The notes beneath the pieces are model-generated. The model saw only the letters and a list, made by a program, of their open reading frames with translations. It ran no database searches and was not told the origin of the DNA. Position numbers and translations under genes: made by a program. From Forficula auricularia (Eukaryota; Arthropoda; Insecta; Dermaptera; Forficulidae): a stretch of 64,000 nucleotides of DNA. Shown here piece after piece: positions 31,170-42,425 of the stretch (within the stretch, counting starts at the first letter, position 1; the number at the start of each line of letters is the position of its first letter). The stretch is from the NCBI GenBank assembly GCA_024734495.1, contig JALMQS010000666.1, positions 194,295 through 258,294 on the forward strand, written 5' to 3'.

Positions 31170-31519
31170 ATTAATATGTTTATTCCTTATTTATTATTAA
31201 TCAGATATCACTTGCAATTTGCAGTTCATGTTGACTTTAATTCAAAAATAATGATCGATTCTCATTTAACAGTCGAGGAATAACAATTCTACATTTGATT
31301 TTTGACATTTCGGTTATTATTGGTAACCATTTGTGAAGACATGGAGGAATCGACTTAAAATCAAAAATAGCGATCGATTCTCATCTAATACTTGAGGAAT
31401 AACATTATTGCATTCCATTTTTGATGTTTAGACTATTAATGAGAACCTCTACTGAAAACGTGGAAGAATCGACTTAAAATCAAAAAGACTAAATTCTTTT
31501 TTGGTAAACAACTCAAGCT

Positions 31520-32990
31520 TGATTTTTTACAACACGTCAGAGTTTTGAGATATTATCGGTCAAAATGATGAAAAAGGCCATTTTGACCTATTTTCGAGTC
31601 CCAGTAGTTATTAAACAGCAATATTTGAAATCAAAATATTTTATTGAGGTATTAGAAAAAATTTTTAAGAAAAAAATAAAAACCGACTTCAAAAAAATTA
31701 AATCCAACAAATAAAATACACTAAAAGGTATAAAATAATTTTTATCTTATTTAGTTACAAGTAAACTACGAAATATTAACATGAAATTACTTTTGAAGTC
31801 GGTGCCAAACAAACTATACCTATAAGCGAGCATACCCTCCAAACGTACTAAGTAAGATCCGTCGAGTGGGATTCATAAAAGGTATATGTTTGGCACCGAC
31901 TTCAAAAAGTAATTTCATGTTAATATTTCGTCGTTTAGTTGTAACTAAATAAGATAATAATTATTTTATACCTTTTAGTGTATTTATATTTGTTGCATTT
32001 AATTTTTTTGAAGTCGGTTTTATTTTTTTCTAAAATTTTTTATTTTTTCTCTTTTTAGTGATGTTATTAATAGTGATCATATCATCAGAACTTGACCAAA
32101 TTAATATGACACCATCCCTAAGACACTTTTCGGATAAAAAAAGAACCATCGAAATCGGTCCATAAACAAAGAAGTTAGTCCTGAACAAACCTAACAAAAA
32201 AGGTCTAATACCTACGAAAAAAAAATGGGAGCAATCGGCACGTAGACTGGACCCAATGCAAATTTTCAAAATCGGTTCACAATTGGAGGAGATATGAGGT
32301 AACATAGGCACAAAAAAAAAATTCAGTCGAATAGAGAACCTCCTCCTTTTTTTGAAGTCGGTTAAAAACAGCTTTCTCTTTGATTTGCAAATTACCATTT
32401 GTTTATACCTCAATTACAACTCGAGTTATAACTAAAAAACTAAAACTAAATGATTATAAAGGATAATAAACATAAATTAAAAACATATGGTCTTACTTTT
32501 TTAGTAAATTTCTTCCAGAACTTAAGTGACTTGATTTAAATTTTTCGTTAAATTGAAGGGTTGATTTTGTCACAAATATAATAAAACAATAATTTTAATA
32601 ACTATTTGTATTATTTAATTGATAACTATCAATTAAATAATACTTGCTCCAGGTAATATGTTATTATTATATATATTGTATTTATTTGTTTCAATAAATA
32701 ATTAAATAATATACCCATAAAATAATAATAAATAAATAATAAACCAACCCTTCAATTTAACGAAAAATTACTTTTTTAGTTATAACTCGAGTTGTAATTG
32801 AATTAAATTCAAGTAGTAATTTGTAAATCAAAGAGGGAGCTGTTTTCTATTACGGCAACAAAATATTTTGATTTCAAATATTGCTGTTTAATATCTAATG
32901 GGACTCGAAAATAGGTCAAAATGGCCTTTTTCGTCATTTTGACCGATAATATCTCAAAACTCTGACGTGTTGTAAAAAATTGGGAAATTG
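31520..32990. repeat. Foldback element with R2 inserted in its left arm
   Basis: Left arm 31520-31650 plus 32368-32580 is inverse to 32700-32990. Shared: ATTTTGACCTATTTTCGAGT and TTTGATTTCAAATATTGCTG or complements. The centre is a 36-bp palindrome at 32608-32643. Confidence 0.6.
31655..32367. repeat. R2 copy
   Basis: Four GAAGTCGG/CCGACTTC blocks as in 1741-2473, ending TTTGAAGTCGGTTAAAAA. Confidence 0.7.
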
Positions 32991-33009
32991 CATGAAAATC
33001 AGCGTAGAA

Positions 33010-33215
33010 AACTCTATTGGAATCCATTGCTAGATTTAAGAGGGAAAATCTTTGTTTAATTTTTGTCGAGCAGTTTAATGAGAGTTCTGAACTCCCAGAA
33101 GACAAAATCCTAATATTTACAGATCACCTTGACCTGTTAAAAAGTGACATGGAATCAAGATTTGAAGATTTGACTAAGTTACAAATTTTAACTGTCAACT
33201 TTCTTAATTTTCCAA
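33010..33215 (+). pseudogene. hAT (ZBED/SCAND3-like) transposase fragment
   Basis: An open frame reads EDKILIFTDHLDLLKSDMES then RFEDLTKLQI. The HL..L..D...RF.DL..L pattern is that of the hAT transposases related to ZBED5/SCAND3. Only about 65 residues remain before an R1 copy interrupts. Confidence 0.45.
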
Positions 33216-33217
33216 AA

Positions 33218-33787
33218 TCTGATGTGGCCATCCACTTGACTTTACCATACAACCTGGCCTCTCACTTATATTTAATATTTAATAAAATTATTCATAATCA
33301 TATAGGGGGGGGGTTAGTTTTTGCATTTTTAGATTACTGTGTGCCCACTGATTATGTATACAAAATTTGGTTGAGTTTGGTACAAGAGCCTATATTTTTA
33401 ATTTTTAACCCCCTCTCCACTCCCCTTAATATTGGGTCGATATGCACCAAAATCTAATCAGCTCTTAACCTCAATGGACCAAAACTACGTGTGAAATTTG
33501 GTTTCGATATTCACACTAGTTTTTGAGCTAGCTCGTCCACAAAATTTGGTAACGCACAGACTAACTAACATTTTGACAAAACAATTATTATCTCGAAAAA
33601 TATAATTTTTTAGATTTTCACTTATTAGAGCTTTTTGTAGAGCGAAATACCATGGTTTCGCTCAATTTTTTTAATCAAAATAGTTTCAGCCGTTTTTTGA
33701 GATATTTCGTAAAAAATAAGGAAAAAAAAACACTTTTACATGCACGATTACACTACTTGACCATACCATGTATGGTAAAGTAAAAAT
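33218..33787 (+). repeat. R1 copy, tail-to-tail with the next
   Basis: One central unit, ending GTATGGTAAAGTAAAAA. Confidence 0.7.
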
Positions 33788-34235
33788 TGAGCAAAACCAA
33801 GGAATTTCGGTCTACAAAAAAAGCCCTAATAAATGAACATCGAAATTTTTTATTTTTTGTGATAATAATTGTTTTGTCAAAATGTCTGTTAGTCTGTCTG
33901 TTAGTCTGTGCGTTACCAAATTTTTGTGGACGAGCTAGCTCAAAAACTAGTGTGAATATCAAAACGAAATTCCCAGGTAGTTTGGTCCATTGCGATTAAG
34001 AGCTGATTAGATTTTGGTGCATATCGACACAAAATAAAGGGGGGTGAAAGGGGGGTTAAAAATTAAAAATCTAAGCCATTTGAGCAAACTCAACCAAATT
34101 TTGTATACATCATCAGTGGGCCCCTTCCCCCACATGATTATAAATAATTTTATTAAATATTAAATATAAGTGAGGGGCCAGGTTGTATGGTAAAGTCAAG
34201 TGGATGGCCACATCAGAACACGTCAACTTATTTTT
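33788..34235 (-). repeat. R1 copy, 3' end missing
   Basis: Starts within the element at TTGAGCAAAACC and runs to the 5' end CGTCAACTTATTT. Confidence 0.65.
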
Positions 34236-34597
34236 GTGATTAATTTGATTAAAATTTGAATTTTTATTTAATCACACATAATTAACATAAATTGTAATTA
34301 TTTATTGAAACAAATAAATACAATATATATAATAATAACATATTACCTGGAGCCACCGAGCGACGCACGGTAACCAAATTAAAAAAATACAAATATATAT
34401 ATAGTAGACGCCCCCCCCCCGAAACCACGCTTATATAAAGTTCCTTAAATTATTTTGTAATTTTATTTAATTACTTACTGTCAAAAGCGTGTTTTTTAGT
34501 TTTTAGTTTGTTTTTTTTTAAACTGTAATTTATTCCAATTGAAACATTTAAAAAAAAAAATCATGAGCTTGAAACCCGGGACCACAGTCCTCCTGCC

Positions 34598-34960
34598 AAG
34601 GGTGGATCCAGGAATTTTTTATGGGGGGGGGGAGAATGTATATAATGTGCCCGATGTATATAAGATCTACTTTTTATCTCGAAAGTGTGTCGCGATCGAA
34701 TTGTCCAAACGGAAATTTTTAAAATTGAAAATAAAGTTCTATGTGTGTGTGTGTGGGGGGGGGGGGGGGGGCGGCGTCGTTACAAATTTCATATCTCATA
34801 TTTTAAGTTCATTAAAATAAAAAAAAATAAAAAATTGTTATAAATTCCCTGTCGATTTGGCCGCCGTTTTTTGGCCTCTACGTGCGACGCACGTGTTGCA
34901 TCTCCCGCCAGGCACGGGCCTCTATGGGGGGGGGGGGGGGCGGTTCCGCCAATCTCAAAT
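34598..34960. repeat. GGATCCAGG element, truncated
   Basis: Begins CAAGGGTGGATCCAGGAATT and shares GATCTACTTTTTATCTCGAA and CGACGCACGTGTTGCA with 47558-47981. The right terminal repeat is missing. It contains (GT)n and G runs. Confidence 0.6.
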
Positions 34961-35186
34961 GATTTTAATGGGATTTTAATGCGTTGATATGATGACAATT
35001 TTTTTTTTTGTTAATTTTAAAACTCACTAATAGTTGAGTTCAAAAATATTTATATATTAACTGACTCGTTAAAAAACTTTTAAAATTTTTTATCTAAAAT
35101 TTATTTCAGGTACAATTCTAAGTGAAATTATAGTATATATAAATGAATGTAATTAAATATAAATATATTATCCTGCTTTAATATCA

Positions 35187-35890
35187 GGGAGCCACCGAGC
35201 GATGCACGGACACCAAATTAAAAAATACAAAATATATATATATATAATATATATATATAGTACAGGACCCCTGATCCCCCCACGAACCTCGCCCCCCACC
35301 ACTGTACCCTCCGAACCCCTCACCCCGGATCCCCTCAACTGCACCCCCTACATCCATCCCCACCCCGCACCCAGTTTTTGCATTTCTAGCTTTCTAGTGT
35401 TCCATAGATTATGTGTATATAGGTATATAAATAAATTCCGTATATTTATTTTTTCTAATTAAATAACAATTCAGATTACTTCCCCACCATCAACTGTACT
35501 TGAACTTCTAGCTTACTATAATATTTTTAGTCCGTGTTTTTTAATAAGAGGAATTTTAATAAATTAAATTGGCAAATTCTAATATATAACAATATTTGGT
35601 ATAATCTATTAGTGGGTTTTAAAATTAAAAAAACCAATTAATAAATAAAAGATAATTGAAAAAAATGTAAACAAACTTTTTTATTGAGATTTTCATCTAT
35701 AAATAATTACTTTAATTAAGAAAAGATCAATTAAGATGAAATGTGTCGAGGTCCAGACCTAGCCAGATCGTTTTCCCATCTTCGAAACTTGTTAATAGAA
35801 TTTGTTTCATCAAAATCGGTAGAGTCATTTTCAAAATAGAATTAAGATATAAATATATAAACAATTTTTGCTCGTTTAATAAGATTAGAT
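35187..35890 (+). repeat. R4 copy, nearly full
   Basis: Head GGGAGCCACCGAGCGATGCA, C-rich core, CAGTTTTTGCATTTCTAG, body and tail ending CTCGTTTAATAAGATTAG. Part of R7 lies at 35470-35560. Confidence 0.65.
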
Positions 35891-36180
35891 ATATAAGTAT
35901 TTATATGATATTTATTTGTTTCAATAAATAATTATAATTAATTATGTGTGATTTAAATAAAAATTCAAATTTTAATCAAATTAATCACAAAAATAAAAGC
36001 TTCAACAGCTTCATTACTAATGGGAAATATGTTTGTAGAATATATATATATATGAGACTATTTCTTTTACGCCAGGCTGCCATGCTTTATTTCCAAGATC
36101 TAAATTAAATTTATTTTATTTGAATTGGGATTTCTGAAGCTTTTATTATGTATTTTTGCTCGAAACAAAGTAAGTATCTT

Positions 36181-36476
36181 CCCAGGTAGCACAAGAATAA
36201 TCTATAAATATTCTGATAATATCTTCTCTGGACATTGGAATATCCTGTGAATAATCTTTCAATCTTCGTAGATATTCTGGGAATTTTCTTAGAACTAAAA
36301 TGTTCGTGTAGGATATTTAATTCAATTTACTAGAACATTCTTAGTTGAATATTCTTAGATTATCCACCAAAGGATATTCTCAGAAGATTCGCCCAAGAAT
36401 TTTTCTGGTTTAAATATTCTAAGAACCTCCTGAGGATATTTGGTGGATATTCGTAGAATATCTTGTGCTACCTGGG
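36181..36476. mobile_element. MITE with CCCAGGTAGCAC ends
   Basis: A 296-bp unit with terminal repeats CCCAGGTAGCACAAGAATAA and TATCTTGTGCTACCTGGG. The interior is full of ATATTCT-type repeats. No clear target duplication was seen. Confidence 0.75.
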
Positions 36477-36569
36477 CTAGGACAAGGAAGAAAAATGAAC
36501 GTAAAAGTAAAAATGAAAAAAAATATTTGGTAAATTTTAATCAATATTTTGTCTATAAATTAAGTTAAA

Positions 36570-36858
36570 TTTAATTATTTTTTTAGATATACAATGTTTG
36601 TTTCTGGGCCTGGCGTTTAAAATGCGCGGGACCTAGATCGGATTCGGGTGGGACGCTCGATGGGTTCCGAAAAGGCCCCTCGCCGCGGCTGGTCACTCAG
36701 AGCTAAAATCGTCGTCAGTGCTCACCTAGTCTCGTCCTCATAACCAAGTCCACTTGTGTGTGTTTTTTCTTGTGTATTTTTTGTGATTTTTTCCATCTTC
36801 TCCGATATGCGATTATTTACGAGATTTTCTACTAAAGAGATTTAAGTGAAAAATGGAT
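36570..36858 (+). other. Candidate host promoter and first exon
   Basis: A GC- and CpG-rich island (GGCCTGGCG, CTCGCCGCGGCTGG) stands out from the AT-rich surroundings. An arthropod initiator-like TCAGTG is at 36715-36720. About 136 bases downstream ATG GAT (36853-36858) runs into GTGAGT, a consensus splice donor. This is the arrangement of a first exon coding only two residues. No partner exon was identified. Confidence 0.4.
36715..36720 (+). promoter_or_regulatory. Initiator-like element
   Basis: TCAGTG matches the arthropod initiator TCAGT within a CpG-rich island. No TATA box was evident. Confidence 0.35.
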
Positions 36859-36864
36859 GTGAGT

Positions 36865-37190
36865 AGATGTGCATTTTTTTACTTAAAAATAGTCCAAACT
36901 AATCATTATTTTAATTCTTTTACTAAACAACACAAATTCTGAGAGAATGAGAATTTTATAGAAAATGTTTAAAAATAATCGAAATTTTTCTACAGGTACT
37001 AATAAATAAAAAAATAACGAATATAAAAAATACACATTGAATCGGTTTAATTTCGATCTGGCTGTGATTTAAAGGCATAAATCACAATTTTTTTAAGATA
37101 CACGACATTTCGTAATCTAATTCGAAATTTTAGAATGAAAAACGTTAATATTTTTGTGAGGATAGTTAAAGAAACCAATAACTAATCATT
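36865..37190. other. AT-rich sequence, possible intron start
   Basis: No exon or repeat end was recognised. Confidence 0.35.
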
Positions 37191-37790
37191 AAAAATGAAG
37201 CTTTTGGTTTTATTATTTTTATTACCCAAATTCATCATCTTTATAATTTCTGAAGAATAAAACATCAAAACGTCATTTTTTTCAATTTATTTATTTAAAA
37301 AATTTTAAATAAATTGTAATAATATTTTTTTTAATTTTCAAAAATGTTTTAAGAAGGTATAAATCACAGAAAATTTAGTTAGTTATTAACCTCCTAATAT
37401 TTTATGAAAATTCAAACATCAAAACGTCATTAGTAATGAAGATTTTATTTTTGTGATTAATTTGATTAAAATTTGAATTTTTATTTAAATTTTAATCAAA
37501 ACGTCATCTTTTTCTAAAAATAATCATTTATTATTTATTTTAAATACTTTAAATAAATTAAAATGTTTTTTTTTTTTTAATTTTCAAAAATGTTTTAATA
37601 AAAGGTATAAATCACAGAAAATTCAGTTATTTATTAACCTAGAAAAAATCTAATATTTTATAAAAATTCAAACATCAAAACGTCATCTTTTTCTAAAATA
37701 ATCATTTTATTTATTTTAAATACTTTAAATAAATTGTAAAAATATTTTTTTTAATTTTCAAAGATGTTTTATGAAGGTATAAATCACAGA
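37191..37790. repeat. Tandem repeat A, about 174-bp unit
   Basis: About three units share TATAAATCACAGAAAATT, ATCAAAACGTCATC and TTTTTTTTAATTTTCAAA. One unit is lengthened by a TTTGTGATTAATTTGATTA piece near 37450. Confidence 0.7.
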
Positions 37791-38830
37791 AAATTATTAA
37801 CCTAGAAAAATCTAATATTTAAAATAGATAAATATTACCCTTTCAAATATTTTTTGACATATATATATATATAATAATGCATTTGTTTGTGTGCTGGTAT
37901 GACTAGTTAATTATTGTTTAAAAATTTGAAATATTTATATATATTGTTGAAAATTATATTATTAAATTGTATTGATTGAAATAAAAGAGATGATTTAATT
38001 AATTTAATGAGCAAAACTGGTTGTGTTTTTAAGAAGTTAGGTATAAATCACAGAAAATTTAGTTATTAACCTAGAAAAATCGAATATTTAAAATAGATAA
38101 ATAGTAGCCTTTCAAATATTTTTTGACATATATATATAATTTGTTTGTGTGTTGGTATGACTAGTTAATTATTTAAAAATTTAAACTATTTATTTATATA
38201 TTGTTGAAAATTATATTATTAAATTGTATTGATTGAAATAAAGATTATTCATGATTTAATTAATTTAATGAGCAAAACAAGTTTAGTCTTTAAGAAGGTG
38301 GGTATAAATCACAGAAAATTTTGTTATTAAACTAGAAAAATCTAATATTTAAAATAGATAAATAGTAGTCTTTCAAATATTTTTTGACATATATATATAT
38401 ATATAGTGCATTTGTTTGTTTGTTGGTATGACTAGTTAATTATTATTTAAAAATTTGAATTATTTATTTATATATTGTTGAAAATTATATTTTAAATTGT
38501 ATTGATTGAAATTCATGATCTAATTAATTTAATGTGAAAAACTGGTTGTTGCTTTAAGAAGGTAGGTATAAATCGCAAAAATTTTGTTATTAACCTAGAA
38601 AATCTAATATTTAAAATATTTAAATAGTACCCTTTCAAATATTTTTTGACATATATAAATATAGTGCATTTGTTTGTGTGTTGGTATGACTAGTTAATTA
38701 TTGTTTAAAAATTTGAACTATTTATTTATATATTGTTGAAAATTTAAATTGTATTGATTGAAATAAAAGAGTTTTTCATGATCTAATAATTAATTTAATG
38801 TGCAAAACAGAGGTTGTGTCTTTAAATCGT
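37776..38830. repeat. Tandem repeat B, about 263-bp unit, four copies
   Basis: GGTATAAATC(A/G)CA starts recur near 37776, 38040, 38301 and 38565, giving a period of 261-264 bp. Each unit has TTTTTTGACATATATATA, GGTATGACTAGTTAATTA and a TTTAATTAATTTAATG end. The unit begins with the same 20 or so bases as repeat A. Confidence 0.85.
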
Positions 38831-40004
38831 AGCTTGTTTTTTGTTTAATCTATTTATAGGCACGATAAAAATATTGATAAATCTCTCGAGTACTTTATAC
38901 TTTTGATTGGAAGCTGATAGATAATTGGTTTGGCTGTGAGTTGAGAGTTGGGAGGATTCCTCGAGATCGTTTCTAGCCAGGGCAAAAGGAATTTGCCGCA
39001 TTGGCCATTGGCCCAGGGCCTAGAGGCCTCTCGCTTACTTATTACTAGAGACCGGATTTTTATCCAGTAAAAACCGCCAAAATATGCAGTTAAAAATGCT
39101 GTAATATTCAAGTATTAAGTTGTTTCAAAAGTTTTGTCCGTTTTAATGTCATGTGTTTTTGTAGCACCTTATCTCAATAAATATTTATTCTACTGTGTCA
39201 TGGTATATACTGATCGATAGAGAATTTTGTACTCTATACATTGATCCTGTTCATTTTTTTCCAAATTTTAATTTTTTTGCCTCTTTTCACCTTATTACTA
39301 TGTGATATCGTTAAGCGATTTTCGTTGGCAAAGGTGAACTGATTCAAATGGCCCTTATTTCGATTAAATTGAATTAGTATTCACTGAGATATTACAGTTT
39401 AAAGTATTCATAAAAACGGACAAAATTTTTGAAACAACCTAATAATATGCAGTATACGTTGAAATATGCAAAAATATACAGTAAAAGATAGCCAAATAAA
39501 TGTTTTTATACATTAAAAGACCTATACACGATCACTAAAATGGGCTATAGTTACCAAAGGCCATTAAAAAAATAATAATAATAATAATAAATAAATAATT
39601 AACAAAGTATCTCAAAAATAATTAAAATTTGAAGTAAAATTTTTTTTTGAAAATTTGTTTAGAAATATTTTAAAATTTAAAATATAAAATACTAGGTAGG
39701 TTTCAAATAATCTTTTATTTAAAAGATCAGATGCTTCTTTAGACTCTATGTCAAGGGCTGATTCAAGAATTTTTTGAAAGGGGGGCAATATTAAAAAAAT
39801 CCAAGAATATAACAATATTTTTATTTTAGTAGGAAATTCAATTAATTAATGTTTATTTACAAGAAATACTCTTACATTCTAAAGAAATATTACACTTATA
39901 CCAGGAGGTACTAGACTTTCATTTTGAGGGTCATGTACCCCCCTCCACCCCGGGGGAAATTTTGAAATTTTCGAACTTTAAAAGTAGTTTTTAGAGGCGA
40001 TTTT
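38831..40004. repeat. Decayed hAT-like element (TGCATATTT family) around a mariner MITE
   Basis: AGAGACCGGATTTTTATCC and AATATGCAGT motifs near 39045-39110 match, inverted, 28520-28670. A minus-strand frame at 38854-39111 (including GQCGKFLLPWLETISRNPP) is not recognised and is probably element debris. A stray CAAGGGCTGATTCAAGAATT lies at 39752. Confidence 0.45.
39115..39442. mobile_element. MITE derived from the TTAGGTTGTTTC mariner
   Basis: It keeps both ends of the mariner at 18409-19208, TTAAGTTGTTTCAAAAGTTT and its inverse TTTTTGAAACAACCTAA, and about 150 bp of each flank. The transposase is lost. TA borders both ends. Confidence 0.8.
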
Positions 40005-40860
40005 GACAAATTGCATATTTGAAGGATTTTTTTTGTCAAATATTGCCTATTTCGCGGCAAATACAGATTTTTTAAAAGTAAATTTTTAAAGAAAGAATGA
40101 AAAAAAAATGAAGAAATATATAATAAAGTTCCCCCCCCCCCCCCCCCATTACATCTGAGGATATGAAACGCTCTTTTTCATTGTATAAATCAATTTTAAG
40201 TGACCGTAGACATAATAACCTGAAAATAATTTAGAAAAATACTTGTAAACTTAAGTTATTCACAATTAAAATTTGAAGTAAAAAAAAATTTTGAAATTTT
40301 TTTAGAAACTTTAAAATATAAATACTAGGTAGGTTTTACATAAATAAAATATCATATGCTTGTTTAGCACGACTCTATATATATTTTGGAGAGTGTCCTT
40401 TGGGAACTCATGAAGATGGACTTATACCACTAAATATATCTAGAGTCGTGCTAAACAAGCATCTGATCTTTTATTTATGTGAAGCCTACCTAGTATTTTA
40501 TATTTTAAATTTAAAAAAAAAATTCTCTTTACTTTATTTAAAATGTTTCACCAAGAACCCACACCATTCTCCATTTACAATTAAAATTTTATTTTATTTG
40601 TGAATAACTTAAAAGTTTACAAGTATTTTTCTAAATTATCTTCAGGTTATTATGTCTACGGTCACTTAAAAATGATTTATACTATAAAAAGAAGCGCTCC
40701 ACATCCTCAGATGTAATGGGGGCAAATTTAAAGGAACTTTAATATATATTTCTTCATTTTTTATTCATTCTCTCTTTGAAAATTTACTTTTAAAAAATCT
40801 GTATTTGGCGCGAAATAGGCAATATTTGACAAAAATCCTTCAAATATGCAATTTGATGTA
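40005..40860. repeat. Inverted duplication of a hAT transposase 3' end
   Basis: 40005-40378 is inverse to 40437-40860, spacer 58 bp. Both arms encode, with stops, ITSEDMKRSFSLYKSILSDR, the hAT dimerisation tail, and both hold TAGAGTCGTGCTAAACAAGC or complement. Confidence 0.6.
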
Positions 40861-40940
40861 ATATTACTCAAATATGCAGTATAAAATTTAACCCACAGAA
40901 TCCTAGATGCATGATTTGGATAGATAATTGATCCCCTGGG

Positions 40941-41180
40941 TTGTATGTAGCGGCAAACAAAATATGCAATTGCATAGGAATCTGTCTCTATGACTTCTTC
41001 AACAAACTCATTCAGAAAGATACCGTTTGTCTGATTTGCAAAGCGTTAATTCAATTATATATTGTGATGTGTGATGAAGGTTTTCCCCTGCTTGCTTGGA
41101 TCACCCATTCATTTATCCAATCAAAGATAATTCAGTTAAAATGCTCAAAATATGACGATTTCAACTACGATTTAAAATAA
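40941..41180 (+). other. Unrecognised open frame
   Basis: Eighty codons with FFNKLIQKDTVCLICKALI, a CxxC faintly like a zinc-binding loop of hAT-related proteins. No family call is made. Confidence 0.2.
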
Positions 41181-41315
41181 TAATATTTTCTTTCTACTTA
41201 TATAATAGAGAATAGTTGAGAATTTCCAATTACTTAATCGTTATTTATTTTCCTTATTTTCCTTGTTTTAAAAACAGGTGAGTGATTTATATTTATTTAT
41301 AAGAAATAGTAAAAA

Positions 41316-41890
41316 AATAATCTGACGTGTTCTGATGTGGCCATTCACTTGACTTTACCATACAACCTGGCCCCTTACTTTTATTTAATAGTTAATAAAA
41401 TTATTTATGATCATTTAGGGGAGGGGGTTAGTTTTTGCATTTTTAGACTTCTAGGGTTCCACTGATTATGTATACAAAATTTGGTTGAGTTTGCTCATAT
41501 GGCTTAGATTTTTAATTTTTAACCCCCCCCCCCTCAATTTTGGGTCGATATGCACCAAAATCTAATCAGCTCTTAATCTCAATGGACCAAAACTACCTGT
41601 GAAATTTGGTTTCGATATTCACGCTAGTTTTTGAGCTAGCTCGTCCACAAAAATTTGGTAACGCACAGACTATCTAACTAACAGACATTTTGACAAAACA
41701 ATTATTATATCGAAAAATATAATTTTTTCGATGTTTACTTATTGAAGCTTTTTTGTAGAGCGAAATGCCATGGTTTCGCTCAATTTTTTTAATCAAAATA
41801 GTTTCAGCCGTTTTTGAGATATTTTGAAAAAATGAAGGAAAAAAAACACTTTTTTCATGAGGGATTACAATTCTTGACCATACCCTATAA
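41316..41890 (+). repeat. R1 copy, single central unit
   Basis: Starts TCTGACGTGTTCTGATGTGG. The 3' hairpin is lost after GACCATACCCTATAAG. Confidence 0.7.
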
Positions 41891-41929
41891 GATTGTACTT
41901 TTATGCTATTCTAATATAAGTTATGAACA

Positions 41930-42425
41930 CCTGCAGCCACCGAGCGATGCTCGGTAACTTTTTGGTTCAATTTAAAGCTATATATTAATATTATTTTTAA
42001 TTTAAAATTCTGATAAAAAGGTTGATTTTTATTTGAGAGCCGTTTTCAAATTAAAAACAAAAATACAAATTTTTTTAATCAATTAAATTAAATTGGCAAA
42101 TTCTAATATATAACAATATTTGGTATAATCTATTAGTGGGTTTTAAAATTAAAAAAACCAATTAATAAATAAAAGATAATTGAAAAAAATGTAAACAAAC
42201 TTTTTGATTGAGATTTTCATCAATCAATAATTACTTTAATTAAGAAAAGATCAATTAAGATGAAATTTGTCGAGGTCCAGACCTAGCCAGATCGTTTTCT
42301 CATCTTCAAAACTTGTTTCATCAAAATCGGTAGAGCCGTTTTCAAAATAAAACTAAGATACAAACAAATATATTTAAATATATAAATATATACAATTTTT
42401 GCTCGTTTAATAAAAGTAGATACAT
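41930..42425 (+). repeat. R4 copy without the C-rich core
   Basis: Head CAGCCACCGAGCGATGCTCGG, hairpin CCGAGC-GAT-GCTCGG, then TTTGAGAGCCGTTTTCAAAT directly followed by the body and the tail TTTTTGCTCGTTTAATAAAA. This is the cleanest short version of the family. Confidence 0.7.

Larger units (their letters stand above)
30869..31530. repeat. R3 repeat interrupted by hammerhead-like insertion
   Basis: Matches 35-400 in the same orientation. It is split at 30933 by a 237-bp insertion. Confidence 0.65.
34240..36000. repeat. Inverted-arm unit enclosing R4 copies
   Basis: TTTTGTGATTAATTTGATTA to AAATAAATAC (34228-34330) is inverse to about 35915-36000. The inside holds an R4 head (34345-34440), a GGATCCAGG element (34598-34960) and an R4 copy (35187-35890). 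Confidence 0.45.

Noticed and set aside
34539..34820. 93-codon frame with poly-glycine
   Set aside because: Created by G runs in the GGATCCAGG element.
37776..38830. Tandem array as a set of gene copies
   Set aside because: No open frame or RNA structure is shared by the units; stops are frequent in all frames.
38854..39111. 85-codon minus-strand frame
   Set aside because: It overlaps the hAT-like element end (AGAGACCGGATTTTTATCC) and shows no known domain.
41930..42425. Classification of R4 as a canonical Helitron
   Set aside because: The hairpin is present but a CTRR end could not be found in any copy.
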